From contig JBAKBP010003060.1 in the NCBI GenBank assembly GCA_037953745.1, forward strand, positions 1-64,000: a stretch of 64,000 bases of DNA. Direction: 5' to 3'. Below, one piece after another: positions 10,771 to 20,900 of this stretch. The translations under genes were made by a program, and so were the position numbers. The notes under the pieces are model-generated. The model was not told the DNA's origin. It searched no databases and worked only from the letters and a program-made list of their open reading frames with translations. This stretch comes from Lithodes maja. Lineage: Eukaryota > Arthropoda > Malacostraca > Decapoda > Lithodidae. Each line of letters starts with the position of its first letter. The first letter of the stretch is position 1.

Positions 10771-11113
10771 AGCCGTGGTGGTCCAGTGATGAGCACGCTC
10801 ATGTGTGAATCTGCAAGACCCGGGATCTAATCCCTGCCACGGCGGACATTTAGTGGGTGTGGTAGTACGTCCTAGCATGTTTCACATGCTCGCACCCAGT
10901 CAGGGGGACATCCTGACGACGTATACAGACTAAACACACATAATAAACCCACTCCAACAGCTTCCTCTCTCTCCAACACCCCTTCTCCCCTCTCAACACT
11001 CTTCTCTGAGCTAGTGCCGATACAAATGGACAGTCCTGTATAGAATCGTAAGATTCAGAGTCTTAAAGATTCCAGGACGAGCTCAATAGAAAATGAATGA
11101 ATGAATGAATGAA
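10771..11113 (+). mobile_element. tRNA-derived SINE with (GAAT)n tail
   Basis: The 5' part has Pol III promoter-like boxes: an A-box-like TGGTCCAGTGATGAG near 10779 and a B-box-like CGGGATCTAATCC near 10821, at tRNA-like spacing. An unrelated body and an (AATG)n tail at about 11090-11113 follow. This is the layout of arthropod tRNA-derived SINEs. A 14 bp unit GTGCCGTCGGCAGT is repeated just upstream (10730-10770). No clear target duplication was found. Confidence 0.6.
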
Positions 11114-11539
11114 GTGTGCAGTACTAGCAATACGTATAGCGACTTCCGCTAGATCTAGAGACCTTTACTTCGATCTAGCAGCAATGACTTACACTAGCGG
11201 TTTTGTTTTGAAATTTCAGAACAATTTCGAAGTGATATTATATGGATTTTCCCAATTCATATTTCTAGTGGTATTTATCATGTCTTACATCTAACAATAT
11301 ATGCTAGCGGATTTAACTTCAATTGGTAACCCTCCTGCTCGATTCGGCTGGAAGAAAATCGATAATGGTGGCACTTTAGTAAACAGGTGATAAACAAAAC
11401 CGCATGCGTATCGGTTTGGTGTATCGGTATTATGGTAAGTTGGCTACCTACTATTGTTTATACGATATAGTAAGTAATGATAAGTAAATTATTATATGTT
11501 ATATATAAAACAAAAACAAAATTCCTGCAAAGCAAGCGA

Positions 11540-11935
11540 AACAGAGAGAGAGAGAGAGAATGCAGAAACTGAACTGAAGAAAGAGTGAAAAAGATATAAT
11601 AATACAGAAATATTACAAGCAAATAAATGAAATAGAGGGATTAGTTAGAGAAAATAATAATGAGAATTACATAATATACGGATGAGGAAGAGAGAAAGGG
11701 AGCGCAAGAGAGGGAAAGCGAGCGAGCCAGAGAGAGAGACAGACAGACAGGAGTGAGAGAGATTAGAGAAAATAATAATGAGAATTACATATACGGATGA
11801 GAAAGAGAGAGAGAGACAGCGCGCGAGAGAGGGAAAGCGAGCGAGCCAGAGAGAGAGAGAGAGAGACAGACAGACAGGAGTGCGAGAGAGAGAGAATACA
11901 GAGAATACAGAAATAAGGAGAAATAAGAGAAAAAT
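11540..11935. repeat. GA-rich low-complexity region with a 120 bp duplication
   Basis: The segment is built of AGAG, ACAGACAG and GAAAGCGAGCGAGCC runs. A block starting GAGAAAATAATAATGAGAAT at about 11648 repeats at about 11766, giving two direct copies of roughly 120 bp. Arg/Glu-rich or Ser/Leu-rich frames across it are composition artefacts. Confidence 0.7.
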
Positions 11936-12317
11936 AAGACCGATTACCGAAGGAATAGTAGACGCCCGAGAGGCCGAAGTCAGGCCAAAGCGAACGCATC
12001 CGAACACGCCTGGGAAATAGACCAAAAAGTACCTCCTCTTCCTCACCTCTTCCCACCCTCCACACTTGCTCATAACATCCATAATAGACTTATATGGGGA
12101 GACGAAGAGTTGCTCTCTCCAAAAATGATCGTTTCGTTCGCATTGGAGCCATAGTAACGGCGCTAGGGCGAGTGAAAGTGAGCGAATATTTTGGGATTAT
12201 GCCCGCTGAGCGGTACAGTGTAAAATACCTTATACTACCCGCTAAATAAGGGTTAAGAGCTTTGCCGCCGTCGCCCAGTAAAACTTCTTAAGAGCTTTGC
12301 TGCTGTTTACGGGTTAA

Positions 12318-13598
12318 GTAAGACATGTATGCAACATGTGAGGAGGTATGTGGAGTTAGGAGAAAAGGGAGAGGTGAAACTAGTAGTTGAAGAGAAAAAG
12401 AAAGCATAGAGTGTTTCAGTAGTAGAGGGAATGAAGATTTGGAGAGACAGAAAAGGGAAAGGTGCAGTACTTGGGAAAAATATGAGAGTGATGGAGAAAG
12501 TAGTGAGGGAAGTAAGGGAAGAGTAGATAACAAATTTGGAAGGAATTTAAGTGTATAGTGGAAGTAGTGTAAAACATTGTTCTGGAAAGAAGTTAAGATC
12601 GAAAGTTAGGGAGGGGGGTAAGGTAAGTAGTAGAGGAGTGAAAGATAAGAATGGTCGAGAAGATAGAGAGAGTCAAGAGATGGAGGTAGCACTTCAATGA
12701 ATTGTTGAATGTAGGGAATGAAATGCCGGCAAACATAGTTGGATGGGTTATGGGAGGGAGAAGAAGAGAAGTAGTGGAGGAGGAGGTGGGAATCAGGAGA
12801 TCAGAAATGTGTGAGGCATTGAAGAGGGTGAAGATGGGGAAAGCATCAGGAATAGATGGAGTGTGTGGGGAGATGCTGAAGTATGGTGGTGAGATAGTGA
12901 TTGAATGGTTATGGAAAATGTGTAAACAAGCATGGGAGAAGGGAAGTGTGCCTGAAGACTGGAAGACAGGCATTATAGTCCTGTATAAGGGTAAAGGGGA
13001 GAGGAGTGTGTGGCAATCACAGGGGGATATGTCTCCTAAGAGTAGTAGGGAAGATGTAAAGTAGGGTAGTGATCGAGAGAGAACGGAGAAATGGGTAGGT
13101 GATGAGCAGGGCCGGCTTAGGAAGGGAAGGGGTGTGTAGACCAGACTTTCTCCTTGAAATGTGTTGTTGAGAAATATCTGGAGAAGGGACAAAAGTTGTA
13201 TGCTGCCTTTATGGACTTGGAGAAAGCCTATGATAGAGTTGATAGAGAAGGTCTATGGAAGGAATTGAGAATATACAGAGAAGCTGATAAGTTGCTGAAA
13301 GCATTGAAGAGCATGCATGATGATGCAAAGGCAGCAGTGTGTGTGGAGAAAGAACAGAGCGAGTTCTTTGATCTGAATGTTGGGTTAAAACAAGGGTAAG
13401 TGATGTCCCCATGGGGCCATGGTTGTTCAATATCTATATGGATGGAGTCCTGAAAGAAATTCAAGGAAGAGCAGTGGATGTTGGTGTACCCCTGATAAAG
13501 GAAGTAAGTGAGTGGAAGTTGCCTGTACTGCTGTTTGCTGACGATATAGTTCTGATGAGTGATAATGAGTGGAAGTTACAGGGTCTGGTAAATATGTT
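12318..13598 (+). pseudogene. RTE-clade LINE, reverse-transcriptase part (decayed)
   Basis: The frame resumes after the MITE with a linker and then RT motifs in order: VKMGKASGIDGVCGEMLKYG (about 12828), EDWKTGIIVLYKGKG (about 12955), AAFMDLEKAYDRVDREGLW (about 13202), an NVGLKQG block (about 13376) and LLFADDIVLMSD (about 13531). FADD carries the catalytic Asp pair. These are RTE-type RT motifs. Stops and frameshifts occur between the blocks, for example after 13064 and 13399. A TA-site element interrupts it at 13600. Confidence 0.8.
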
Positions 13599-13599
13599 A

Positions 13600-14709
13600 T
13601 AGTCAAAGTCACGGGAGAAAAGAAATTCCCGTTTGGCAACCGTCTTCCAACTTGTTTCATTGTGTGCATTCTTGTGGTGAATAGCTAAATTATATACAAA
13701 GATGCTAAAGACAACAGACTTCAGTGTAAAACAGTAAAATACATTGTATTTACCTTTTTTCTAACACAAACCTAAATGAAACACAAGTATTAGCAGTCAG
13801 ATGTGAAATACATGGTTGTGGCCGAGCGTAGGAACGAAACAGGGGAGGACTGAGGAGGATGTTAGATAATATACCATATATATATCTCATATAAAGCAAT
13901 GTTATTATTTCGCATGTGTATGGGTTTGTAGTACAAGGCACATGTGAACAATGAGCACCCTGAACATAGGTATAAAGGAACAATATTGTAGATAATATGC
14001 GAAAATAATGTAAAGGGAGGAGATATCCCGTGTGTGGCGTGGTCTTTAAATGAGTTTGAATTCTTTGGCCACCCTCAATATTATGTTTGTATTTTCTTTA
14101 CAATTATCTTCTTTACACCTACGTTCAGGGCGCTCATTGTTCACATGTGCCTAGTACTGCAAACCCATACACATGTGACATAATGACATTGCTTTATATG
14201 GGAGATATATGGTATATTATCTAACACCCTCCTCCTTCCTCCACAATGGTTTCGTTCCTTCGCGGGATACTCCCTCCCCTTTCCATTATTTTCGCATATT
14301 ATCTACAATATTGTTCCTTTATACCTATATTCAGGGTGCTCATTAATGTTCACATGTGCCTTGTACTACAAACCCATACACATGTGAAATAATAACCTTG
14401 CTTTATATGAGATATATATATGGTATATTATCTAACATCCTCCTCAGTCCTCCCCTTTACTCCTCCACTATTTCGTTCCTACGCTCGGCCACAACCATGT
14501 ATTTCATCATCTGACTGCTAATACTTGTTTCATTTAGGTTTGTGTTAGAAAAAAAGTAAATAAAATTTATTTTACTGTTTTACACTGAAGTCTGTTGTCT
14601 TTAGCATCTTTGTATATAATTTAGCTATTCACCACAAGAATGCACAAACTGAAACAAGTTGGAAGACGGTTGCCAAACGGGAATTTCTTTTCTCCCGTGA
14701 CTTTGACTA
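13600..14709. mobile_element. Long-TIR DNA element inserted at TA in the RTE
   Basis: The ends are exact inverted repeats starting TAGTCAAAGTCACGGGAGAA, and the arms extend imperfectly for about 400 bp (13600-14020 and 14275-14709). The centre holds an extra partial right-arm copy at about 14090-14230. A TA on each side (13598-13599, 14710-14711) is the duplicated target. Removing the element plus one TA restores an RTE reading (VNML then GTVCE). TA duplication points to the Tc1/mariner group; there is no transposase, so it moved with an enzyme from elsewhere. Confidence 0.75.
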
Positions 14710-14711
14710 TA

Positions 14712-14798
14712 GGAACCGTGTGTGAGCTAGCTATGGGTATGGCAGAGAACGCTTATCTCCACTCTGATAGACCAGCCCATCACCACTGAAGATGCTTG
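14712..14798 (+). other. RTE remnant joined to a dispersed 60 bp repeat
   Basis: About 18 bases of RTE (GGAACCGTGTGTGAG) remain. They are followed by GCTATGGGTATGGCAGAGA and ACTCTGATAGACCAGCCCAT, which also occur near 1791-1850. This is a small dispersed repeat of unknown origin. Confidence 0.6.
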
Positions 14799-14909
14799 TA
14801 TAAGGGGATAGTGCTTGTTTTTTGGCATTTGTTTATATTTATTTATTTATTTTTGAGTTTCCTTGCTAGAACTCCATCAAGCTTAAAAAAACACCCTCTA
14901 GAATCCCTT

Positions 14910-15748
14910 TTAACCCGTAAATGGCGGAAAAGCTTTTAAGAGGTTTTACTGGGCGACGGCGGCAAAGCTCTTAACCCTCTCACATCCGGACGCGATTTTT
15001 GAACCTATTAGGGATACTTTAAATCCTTTGTTACCATCAGGGGTATCTATAAACCTTTAGTTTGTTTACTTCAACCTCTGCAGTTGTCTTTGATTTAGCT
15101 GTGGGCAGAAAACTAATTTTGGAGAGGTAATTATAACAGTGAGAGTAATCTTTTTCTTATTGCTAATCTGGCAACCTCTGCGTCCTATGGTCGTGAGAGG
15201 GTTAAGAGGGAGGCCTAAAAAAAAAAAAAAACAGCACTAAACATTTTTTTTTTTTTTTTTTTTTTTTTTCCCTATACCTCATATCACTCCTCCACATCCC
15301 CTCCTTCCTATCTTTCCCCTCCCCCTTCAATTATCACCTATTTTCCGTTATTCCCTAATTTGTTGATTATTTTTGTGCTAACATTAGCAAACTGTGTGGA
15401 GGATGTGCTTACGTGCCTAGCGGGTGTGTTACACAAGCGAGTGTGTGTTATGAGTAGGCTCAGTGTGGCTCGAGGCCTCGTGGAGGGAGGAGTTGCCTCA
15501 ATTTTCTCCATAATTCATGAATGGGATGGTCCATCTATATTCGCGATTTTGACCAGAAAAATGATATTTTCACTGGTTTGATTGTTGTTACAGGTTACTA
15601 TCTTCATAGTGAAGGTAAAATAGGCTCATATGAATAGGTAATAACGATATTTATCATAAAATGACGATTATAGGCCTCAATGGAGCCCATATGCTCGCCC
15701 ATGGGGAGCTAGTTCATTACCCCCCCCCCCTCGCCGTTCCCGGGTTAA
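14910..15748 (-). mobile_element. TTAA MITE family 1, copy 2 (carrying a nested MITE)
   Basis: This is the reverse-orientation counterpart of the MITE at 8810. TTAA lies at 14910-14913 and 15745-15748, with inverted ends CCCGTAAATGGCGG and CCCGGGAACGGCGAGG. The interior from 15206 to 15744 matches 8814-9340 on the opposite strand, including the ATCGTCATTTTATGATAAATAT-type hairpin and homopolymer runs. It is inserted in repeat family 2 and is broken at 14971 by a second TTAA element. Confidence 0.85.
14971..15205. mobile_element. Small TTAA MITE (family 3) nested in MITE copy 2
   Basis: TTAA at 14971-14974 and 15202-15205 flanks inverted ends CCCTCTCACATCC and, on the other strand, CCCTCTCACGACC. 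The element is about 231 bp and non-coding. Its insertion site in the host MITE corresponds exactly to the TTAA used by the 2.9 kb element in MITE copy 1. Confidence 0.8.
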
Positions 15749-15874
15749 GATGAATTTGTACATTTTTCGGTAGAAAAATGTCCCGGCCGAAGGCCTGTTC
15801 CTTCTAAAATTACAGGCTTGCTATCGCTCACCAGGAAAAAATCTACACCTTCATGGTACGAAGTATCTTAATAT

Positions 15875-17664
15875 TGTTACGGCTGGATCGGCAATATATA
15901 TTCGGGATTCTTGATCGTAGGACAGAAATGGCTTATGTGACAACGACACGCTCGATTCCAGTCCCAAATACTATATGCTCCAGACAACAAAAGCACCAAC
16001 GCCCTACAGAGTTATCGTCTATGGTAACGAGGTACCTTAACTCGGCGAAAGTGTACAACAGGGGTAGGCTATGAGGCTAAACTCCCTCAGACATTTATAG
16101 GTTACGTTATTAATAAAGAAATGCAATACTCAAGAAACTACGTTAATATTAAGCCTCGAATAATGTAGAATAGAAGCAGGCTAAAGGTATGACAGTGAAA
16201 TGCTAAATGACAAATGTACACGCCTACTTGAAAGCGCGTGCACTAGAATAACTGTCCCCTACTAACATGCACTAGCATGTAGCATACAAGATGTTCATGA
16301 TCCAGTAGATACCTAATAATACACATGGAAGGAACATAAACAGTAGTCACTTATTGTAATAATGAATCTATACTTGGAATAACTAAAAGGTTGCAGGCAA
16401 CAGTACTGCGCCGGTAGCCTACTACCGCATAGGCTACTTCGCTTCTCTCACTCTGTCTCCCCTCTGAGTCTGTATGCGCCCTACGCAACAGAACTCCGGA
16501 CACAGCAGCAAAACGACAGTGCAGTTAATTGATACATGAAAGTATTAATAGTGTTGTCTTGTGTGTGAGTAATGTGTATTGTAAAGTGTTACATACATAA
16601 ACTTAAAGAGAGCTGCAATGCATAGTAAAATAAAGATATAACCCACTCATCATCCCCATGTGTTCTAGCTAGCAGGCCAAGTCACAGGAACAACGAGTCC
16701 CAGCACCGAAAGCGAGAACCCAGGAAAAGACTGCAGAGAACACAAGGACAGATAAATTACGTTACTCTACTATACCGGCACTACGAGCGAGCTGTAGTCT
16801 CTGGTACTACAGTCGCTCCTGGCTCGGTAGGCAAATCAAGGCTAAGTCCTCACCCCTCTACAGACAACTCCTGGGCATGGTCGGGCTCTTACACATGGCA
16901 CTAGTCTAGTCACAAATTGGATGATGAGCTGGGCATATAACTCGTGAACATGTAGAACGTTCACCAACTATCCTCATCAAGAAGATCGCTGTTCACATTA
17001 ACCCCTTAAATCTAATACATGTAAATATATGCTTGTCCTAAGAGTAATACGAGAGGTGAGTGCTGAAACTCCTTTAGGACCTCAAGGGAAGGGTATGCAT
17101 TTAAATAGAGAGAAGAATGAAATGAGAGTAATGTCGTCAGAGAGAAAGAGTGCAACCGTGAGAAATTGGGAGAGAGGGCAAGGGATGTTAGAATCTCAAA
17201 GGTTCTAGGCAACCTGATCATGGAACACACAGCGAGCCTCCATGCAATGTGCAGTACGACAACATGGGCAGCCCGGCAGCATATGCAGGCGGCAATGTAC
17301 TACCAACCCTGTCGCACCTAGCTATAAGCGCAGGGCTGCCAACCGGTCCATACGTCTGGCAACCATTGCTACCCTCTCGCTCTGAAGTCTAACTCACTCT
17401 CTCTCTCTGAATTCCTATCATCTCATCTATCAACTTCTCTATTGATACTACATATTAAATGGAAGGTCTCGACATGGCTTAAAACAAAACCCACCACTGG
17501 TTAGCAAATGACGAGACCTTTGCAGAGATACAAAGAACATAGTTATACGTTGTCACACTCAATATAAGCAGCCAACACGGCACACGGTACACGGCACCGC
17601 GGCGATACAGTGGAGTACCAAGGAGTACAATCAGGTTAAGTTGCCACGCACTGGGTGCGTCACA
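15875..17664 (-). repeat. 3' LTR of retrotransposon A
   Basis: This 1790 bp repeat runs from TGTTACGGCTGG to GGTGCGTCACA on the plus strand, and its twin is at 23295-25084. Short frames inside it (for example 15853-16074 and 17012-17230) recur in every LTR of the family and look like chance frames. Confidence 0.95.
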
Positions 17665-17682
17665 GCCCCCCCAAGATTTTAG
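17665..17682 (-). promoter_or_regulatory. Polypurine tract of retrotransposon A
   Basis: Directly next to the 3' LTR, GCCCCCCCAAGATTTTAG on the plus strand reads as a G-run tract on the element strand. This is the expected place for plus-strand priming. Confidence 0.6.
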
Positions 17683-17945
17683 ATAATCGACCTTAGAAGC
17701 ATTATCAAAATCTGACAGGCAACCAACCGACCTGCTACCCTTAGCTGCCACTAATTGCAAAAGGTGCACAACAACTGAAGAGTGAATTATACATAAAACA
17801 CAATATCGCATGCATCATGCTACAACAATAAAGACTTACAAAACTAAAACAAAATTTTCTCGTTTATTTTATTGTTTTATAATCTTTTTGGACGGCGTTA
17901 TGATAGCCTAATTTTACTCCTGCTCAACCCACACACCGTGCACGA

Positions 17946-20900
17946 CTATCCTGGATCATCAACCCTTGATAGACAATCTGCTATCACGTTCTCACTCCCG
18001 GCAATATGCTGAATGTTGAGATTATACTCTTGGAGCATTAGGGACCACCTGGTCAACCGCATATTCCGATTGTGAAACTGATTTAGGAATTTCAAGGGAT
18101 GATGGTCCGTATAAATCGTCACTACCGGGCCGTAGGCTGGAACATAAACTTCGAAATGTTTGAGCGACAAAACGATAGCAAGAAGCTCCTTCTCTATAGT
18201 CGAGTAATTCCTTTGTGCCGAATTAAACTTGCGAGAAAAGAAGCTCACTGGGTGTTCCAAGCCCTCGGAATCAGTCTGCAGTAACACTGCCCCGGCACCC
18301 ACACCGCTGGCATCAGTCGCCAGCTGAAAACTCCTGGAGAAGTCTGGGGCTCTCAAAATCGGATGTGTACACAGCAGGTGCTTGACTAGGTCGAAAGCCC
18401 TCTGACACTCCGCAGCCCAACAGAACTTCACTGACTTCGACAGTAGATCAGTTAACGGTGCTAAGACAGTAGAGTATCCCCGGATGAAGCGCCTATAATA
18501 GCCTATCATACCTAGGAACCGCATGACCTGGCGCTTAGTGGTGGGCCTGGGAAACATATTGATAGCCTGTATCTTGCTCAGGGGGGGGCACACCCGGCCT
18601 AACCCGACCACGAAGCCAAGATACTGCACAGTAGCCTTTACAAACTCGCACTTCCTCAGGTTCACCACTAGCCCAGCATCGTGCAACTTCCCAAACAGGG
18701 TCTCTAAGTGCCTTAGGTGATTTTCAAAATTGTCATCATACACTATCACGTCATCAAGGTAGACCGTGCAGTTAGGGATTTCGTCACAAATATCGTTCAT
18801 CAGGTTCTGAAACGTGGCAGGTGCGTTCTTAAGCCCATAAGGCATTACGTTACATTGGTAGGTCTTGCCATCTACCACAAAACCACAAACTTGCTTAGCT
18901 CGGTCCGACAGGGGTACTTGCCAGTAGCCTTTTACAAGATCAATTTTAGTAAGGTACTTTGCATTCCCTATCTTGTCCACGCTGTCGTCAACTCGAGGCA
19001 AAGGGTAAGGGTTGGTAGTGGTCAAGCCATTTAGCCTACGAAAATCTATGCAGAACCGCACCTTGCCGTCAGGTTTTGGCTGCAACGTGACGGGTGATGT
19101 CCACTTCACATAACCTTCAGTGATCATCCCTCTCTCAACCATGTACTTTAACTCCTCCCGTAAAGCTGGCAACTTTACCGGGGGCACACGGTAGGGCACT
19201 GACTTGAAGGGCACATTATCACCGACGTCCACGTCGTGCGTTACCTGAGTAGTGAGACCTGGGTGTTCGGCGAAAACAGAGGGGTATGACCTGAACAGGC
19301 CTAGGACAGCAGCACCCTGGTGCTCAGGCAGGTGACTTACAGCTTGCCTAGCCTCTTGTTCAGTATTCCCCGCCCACTGTTCAGCGGAAATGACACAGTC
19401 CCAGCTATCCTCCTCAGCAGCATGACTGTCCCCACCTCCTTCTCCACCCTGGCCGCTGCAGGCCAGCACAGGGACAGTGAGAGGCTCTGAGGGGCGTCTC
19501 ACATACTCTTTCATGAGGTTAACATGACATAACTGATGTTTTTTTCTACGGTCAGGTGTTGCAACGAGATAATCAAGGTCGGACAGTTTCTTAGCCACCA
19601 CATACGGCCCAATAAACTTGGCAGAAAGGGGGTGTCCAGGCAAAGGTAAAAGCAACATTACCTCCTGACCCACCGAAAACTCCCGAAGCTTCACCTTGGC
19701 GTCATACTGGTGCTTCATGACCGCCTGTGCATTAACCAAGTTATTACCTGCCGCTGCCATGCAACCTATAAGTCTCTCCCGGCTCTCAAGGATATATTTA
19801 AGTACAGACCCCGGCTTCTCTTCGCCCTCCCAGATCTCTTTCACCATACTTAAAGGTCCTCTCACATTATGGCCAAAGACTAGTTGATTTGGACTGAACC
19901 CCAGGCTCTCTCCTGGGACTTCACGTGCAGCGAACAGAACATACGGCAGACCCAAATCCCAATCAGTGTCATGTTCTGCACAGTAACAGCGTAGCATACT
20001 CTTCAGGGTCGAGTGCCACCGCTCCAAGACTCCCTGACTCTCGGGATGGTAGGCTGACGACACTACAGAGCATATACCGTGCAACTGAAGGGTTTGCTTG
20101 AACAATTTGGATGTAAAATTGCTCCCCTGGTCTGACTGCACCTCACGTGGAAATCCATAACGGGAACAGAACAATAATAAGTTTTTAACAACTGCCTTTG
20201 CCGAGCCGTTTCTCATGGGGTATGCGTCCGGGTATCTCGTAGCCACATCCATGATTGTCAACAGGAATTTATTGCCACTACTAGTAGGCGGGAAAGGGCC
20301 AACCAAATCTACTACAACTTTGCTGAACGGAGGCCCGGTGACAGGTATGGGAAACAAAGGTGCCTTCGGGATTGTCTGGTTAGGCTTCCCCGTTGTCTGG
20401 CAGGTCGCACACCCAGCCACCCATGCACAGACATCAGCCTTGACCCCAGGCCACCAGAAAAACCTGCCCAATGCCGCCAATGTTTTTGTTACCCCCAAAT
20501 GACCCGCCACCGGCACATCATGCGCCAGACACAATAAGGACTCTCTATACTTATTTGGAACAACCACCTGGTCTACTACCCTCGCACCGCCCTCCCACTT
20601 CGATTTGGGGTCTAGAAATCTGCGGTACAATATCCTGTTGAGCCTAAAGAAATCTCCCGGCTTCGCATCCCCATCTTCCTCCAACTCTATGGCACCATTG
20701 CTATAACGAGCTAGGCTAGCGTCTTGCAGCTGCTGCTCACTAATGTCCCTGGGCGTCAATGCATCAAGATGGTTTTGTAATAAGACATTACCCCGGCTAG
20801 TAGGCTCTACTGTCTTAGTGGCTCTCGCTACAGCTCTTGCCTCACGCGAAGTCTTACCCAACTCTGCCTTGTTACACACCATATCTGGGCCAGAGTCAAC

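Larger units (their letters stand above)
9341..12256 (+). mobile_element. piggyBac-like TTAA element nested in MITE copy 1
   Basis: TTAA at 9341-9344 and 12253-12256 flank inverted ends CCCTTAAAGATCGGGG and, on the other strand, CCCTTATTTAGCGGG. TTAA duplication and CCC-starting ends are the signature of the piggyBac superfamily. Near the left end the perfect palindrome CGGACTTAAGTCCG occurs twice (about 9363 and 9406). At 2.9 kb it is the size of an autonomous element, but only a weak N-terminal ORF remains, and it has collected a SINE and GA-rich sequence. Confidence 0.7.
8810..12317 (+). mobile_element. TTAA MITE family 1, copy 1 (carrying a nested element)
   Basis: TTAA at 8810-8813 and 12314-12317 flank inverted ends CCCGGGAATGGCG and CCCGTAAACAGCAG (the latter read on the minus strand). 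Without the nested element at 9341-12256, the MITE is about 600 bp and has no gene. It contains A- and G-rich runs near 9220-9302. It lies inside the RTE element; its removal joins RTE endonuclease to RTE RT. The second copy at 14910-15748 is in the opposite orientation. Confidence 0.8.

Noticed and set aside
10771..10840. Functional tRNA gene
   Set aside because: A- and B-box-like motifs are present, but I could not fold an acceptor stem or full cloverleaf, and a SINE body with (GAAT)n tail follows.
11645..12082. Ser/Leu-rich and Arg/Glu-rich frames of 80-145 codons
   Set aside because: They arise from GA/CT-rich low-complexity sequence in all frames.
12593..13192. 199-codon minus-strand frame
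   Set aside because: Antisense shadow of the purine-rich RTE RT region; no domain.
17012..17230. 72-codon frame repeated in all LTRs of A and B, and the 15853-16074 type frame
   Set aside because: Lies within LTRs, has no domain, and repeats only because LTRs repeat.
17665..17945. Possible env gene between pol and the 3' LTR of A (also 39293-39575 in B)
   Set aside because: Less than 300 bp and no membrane or signal-peptide frame; these are retrotransposons without env.
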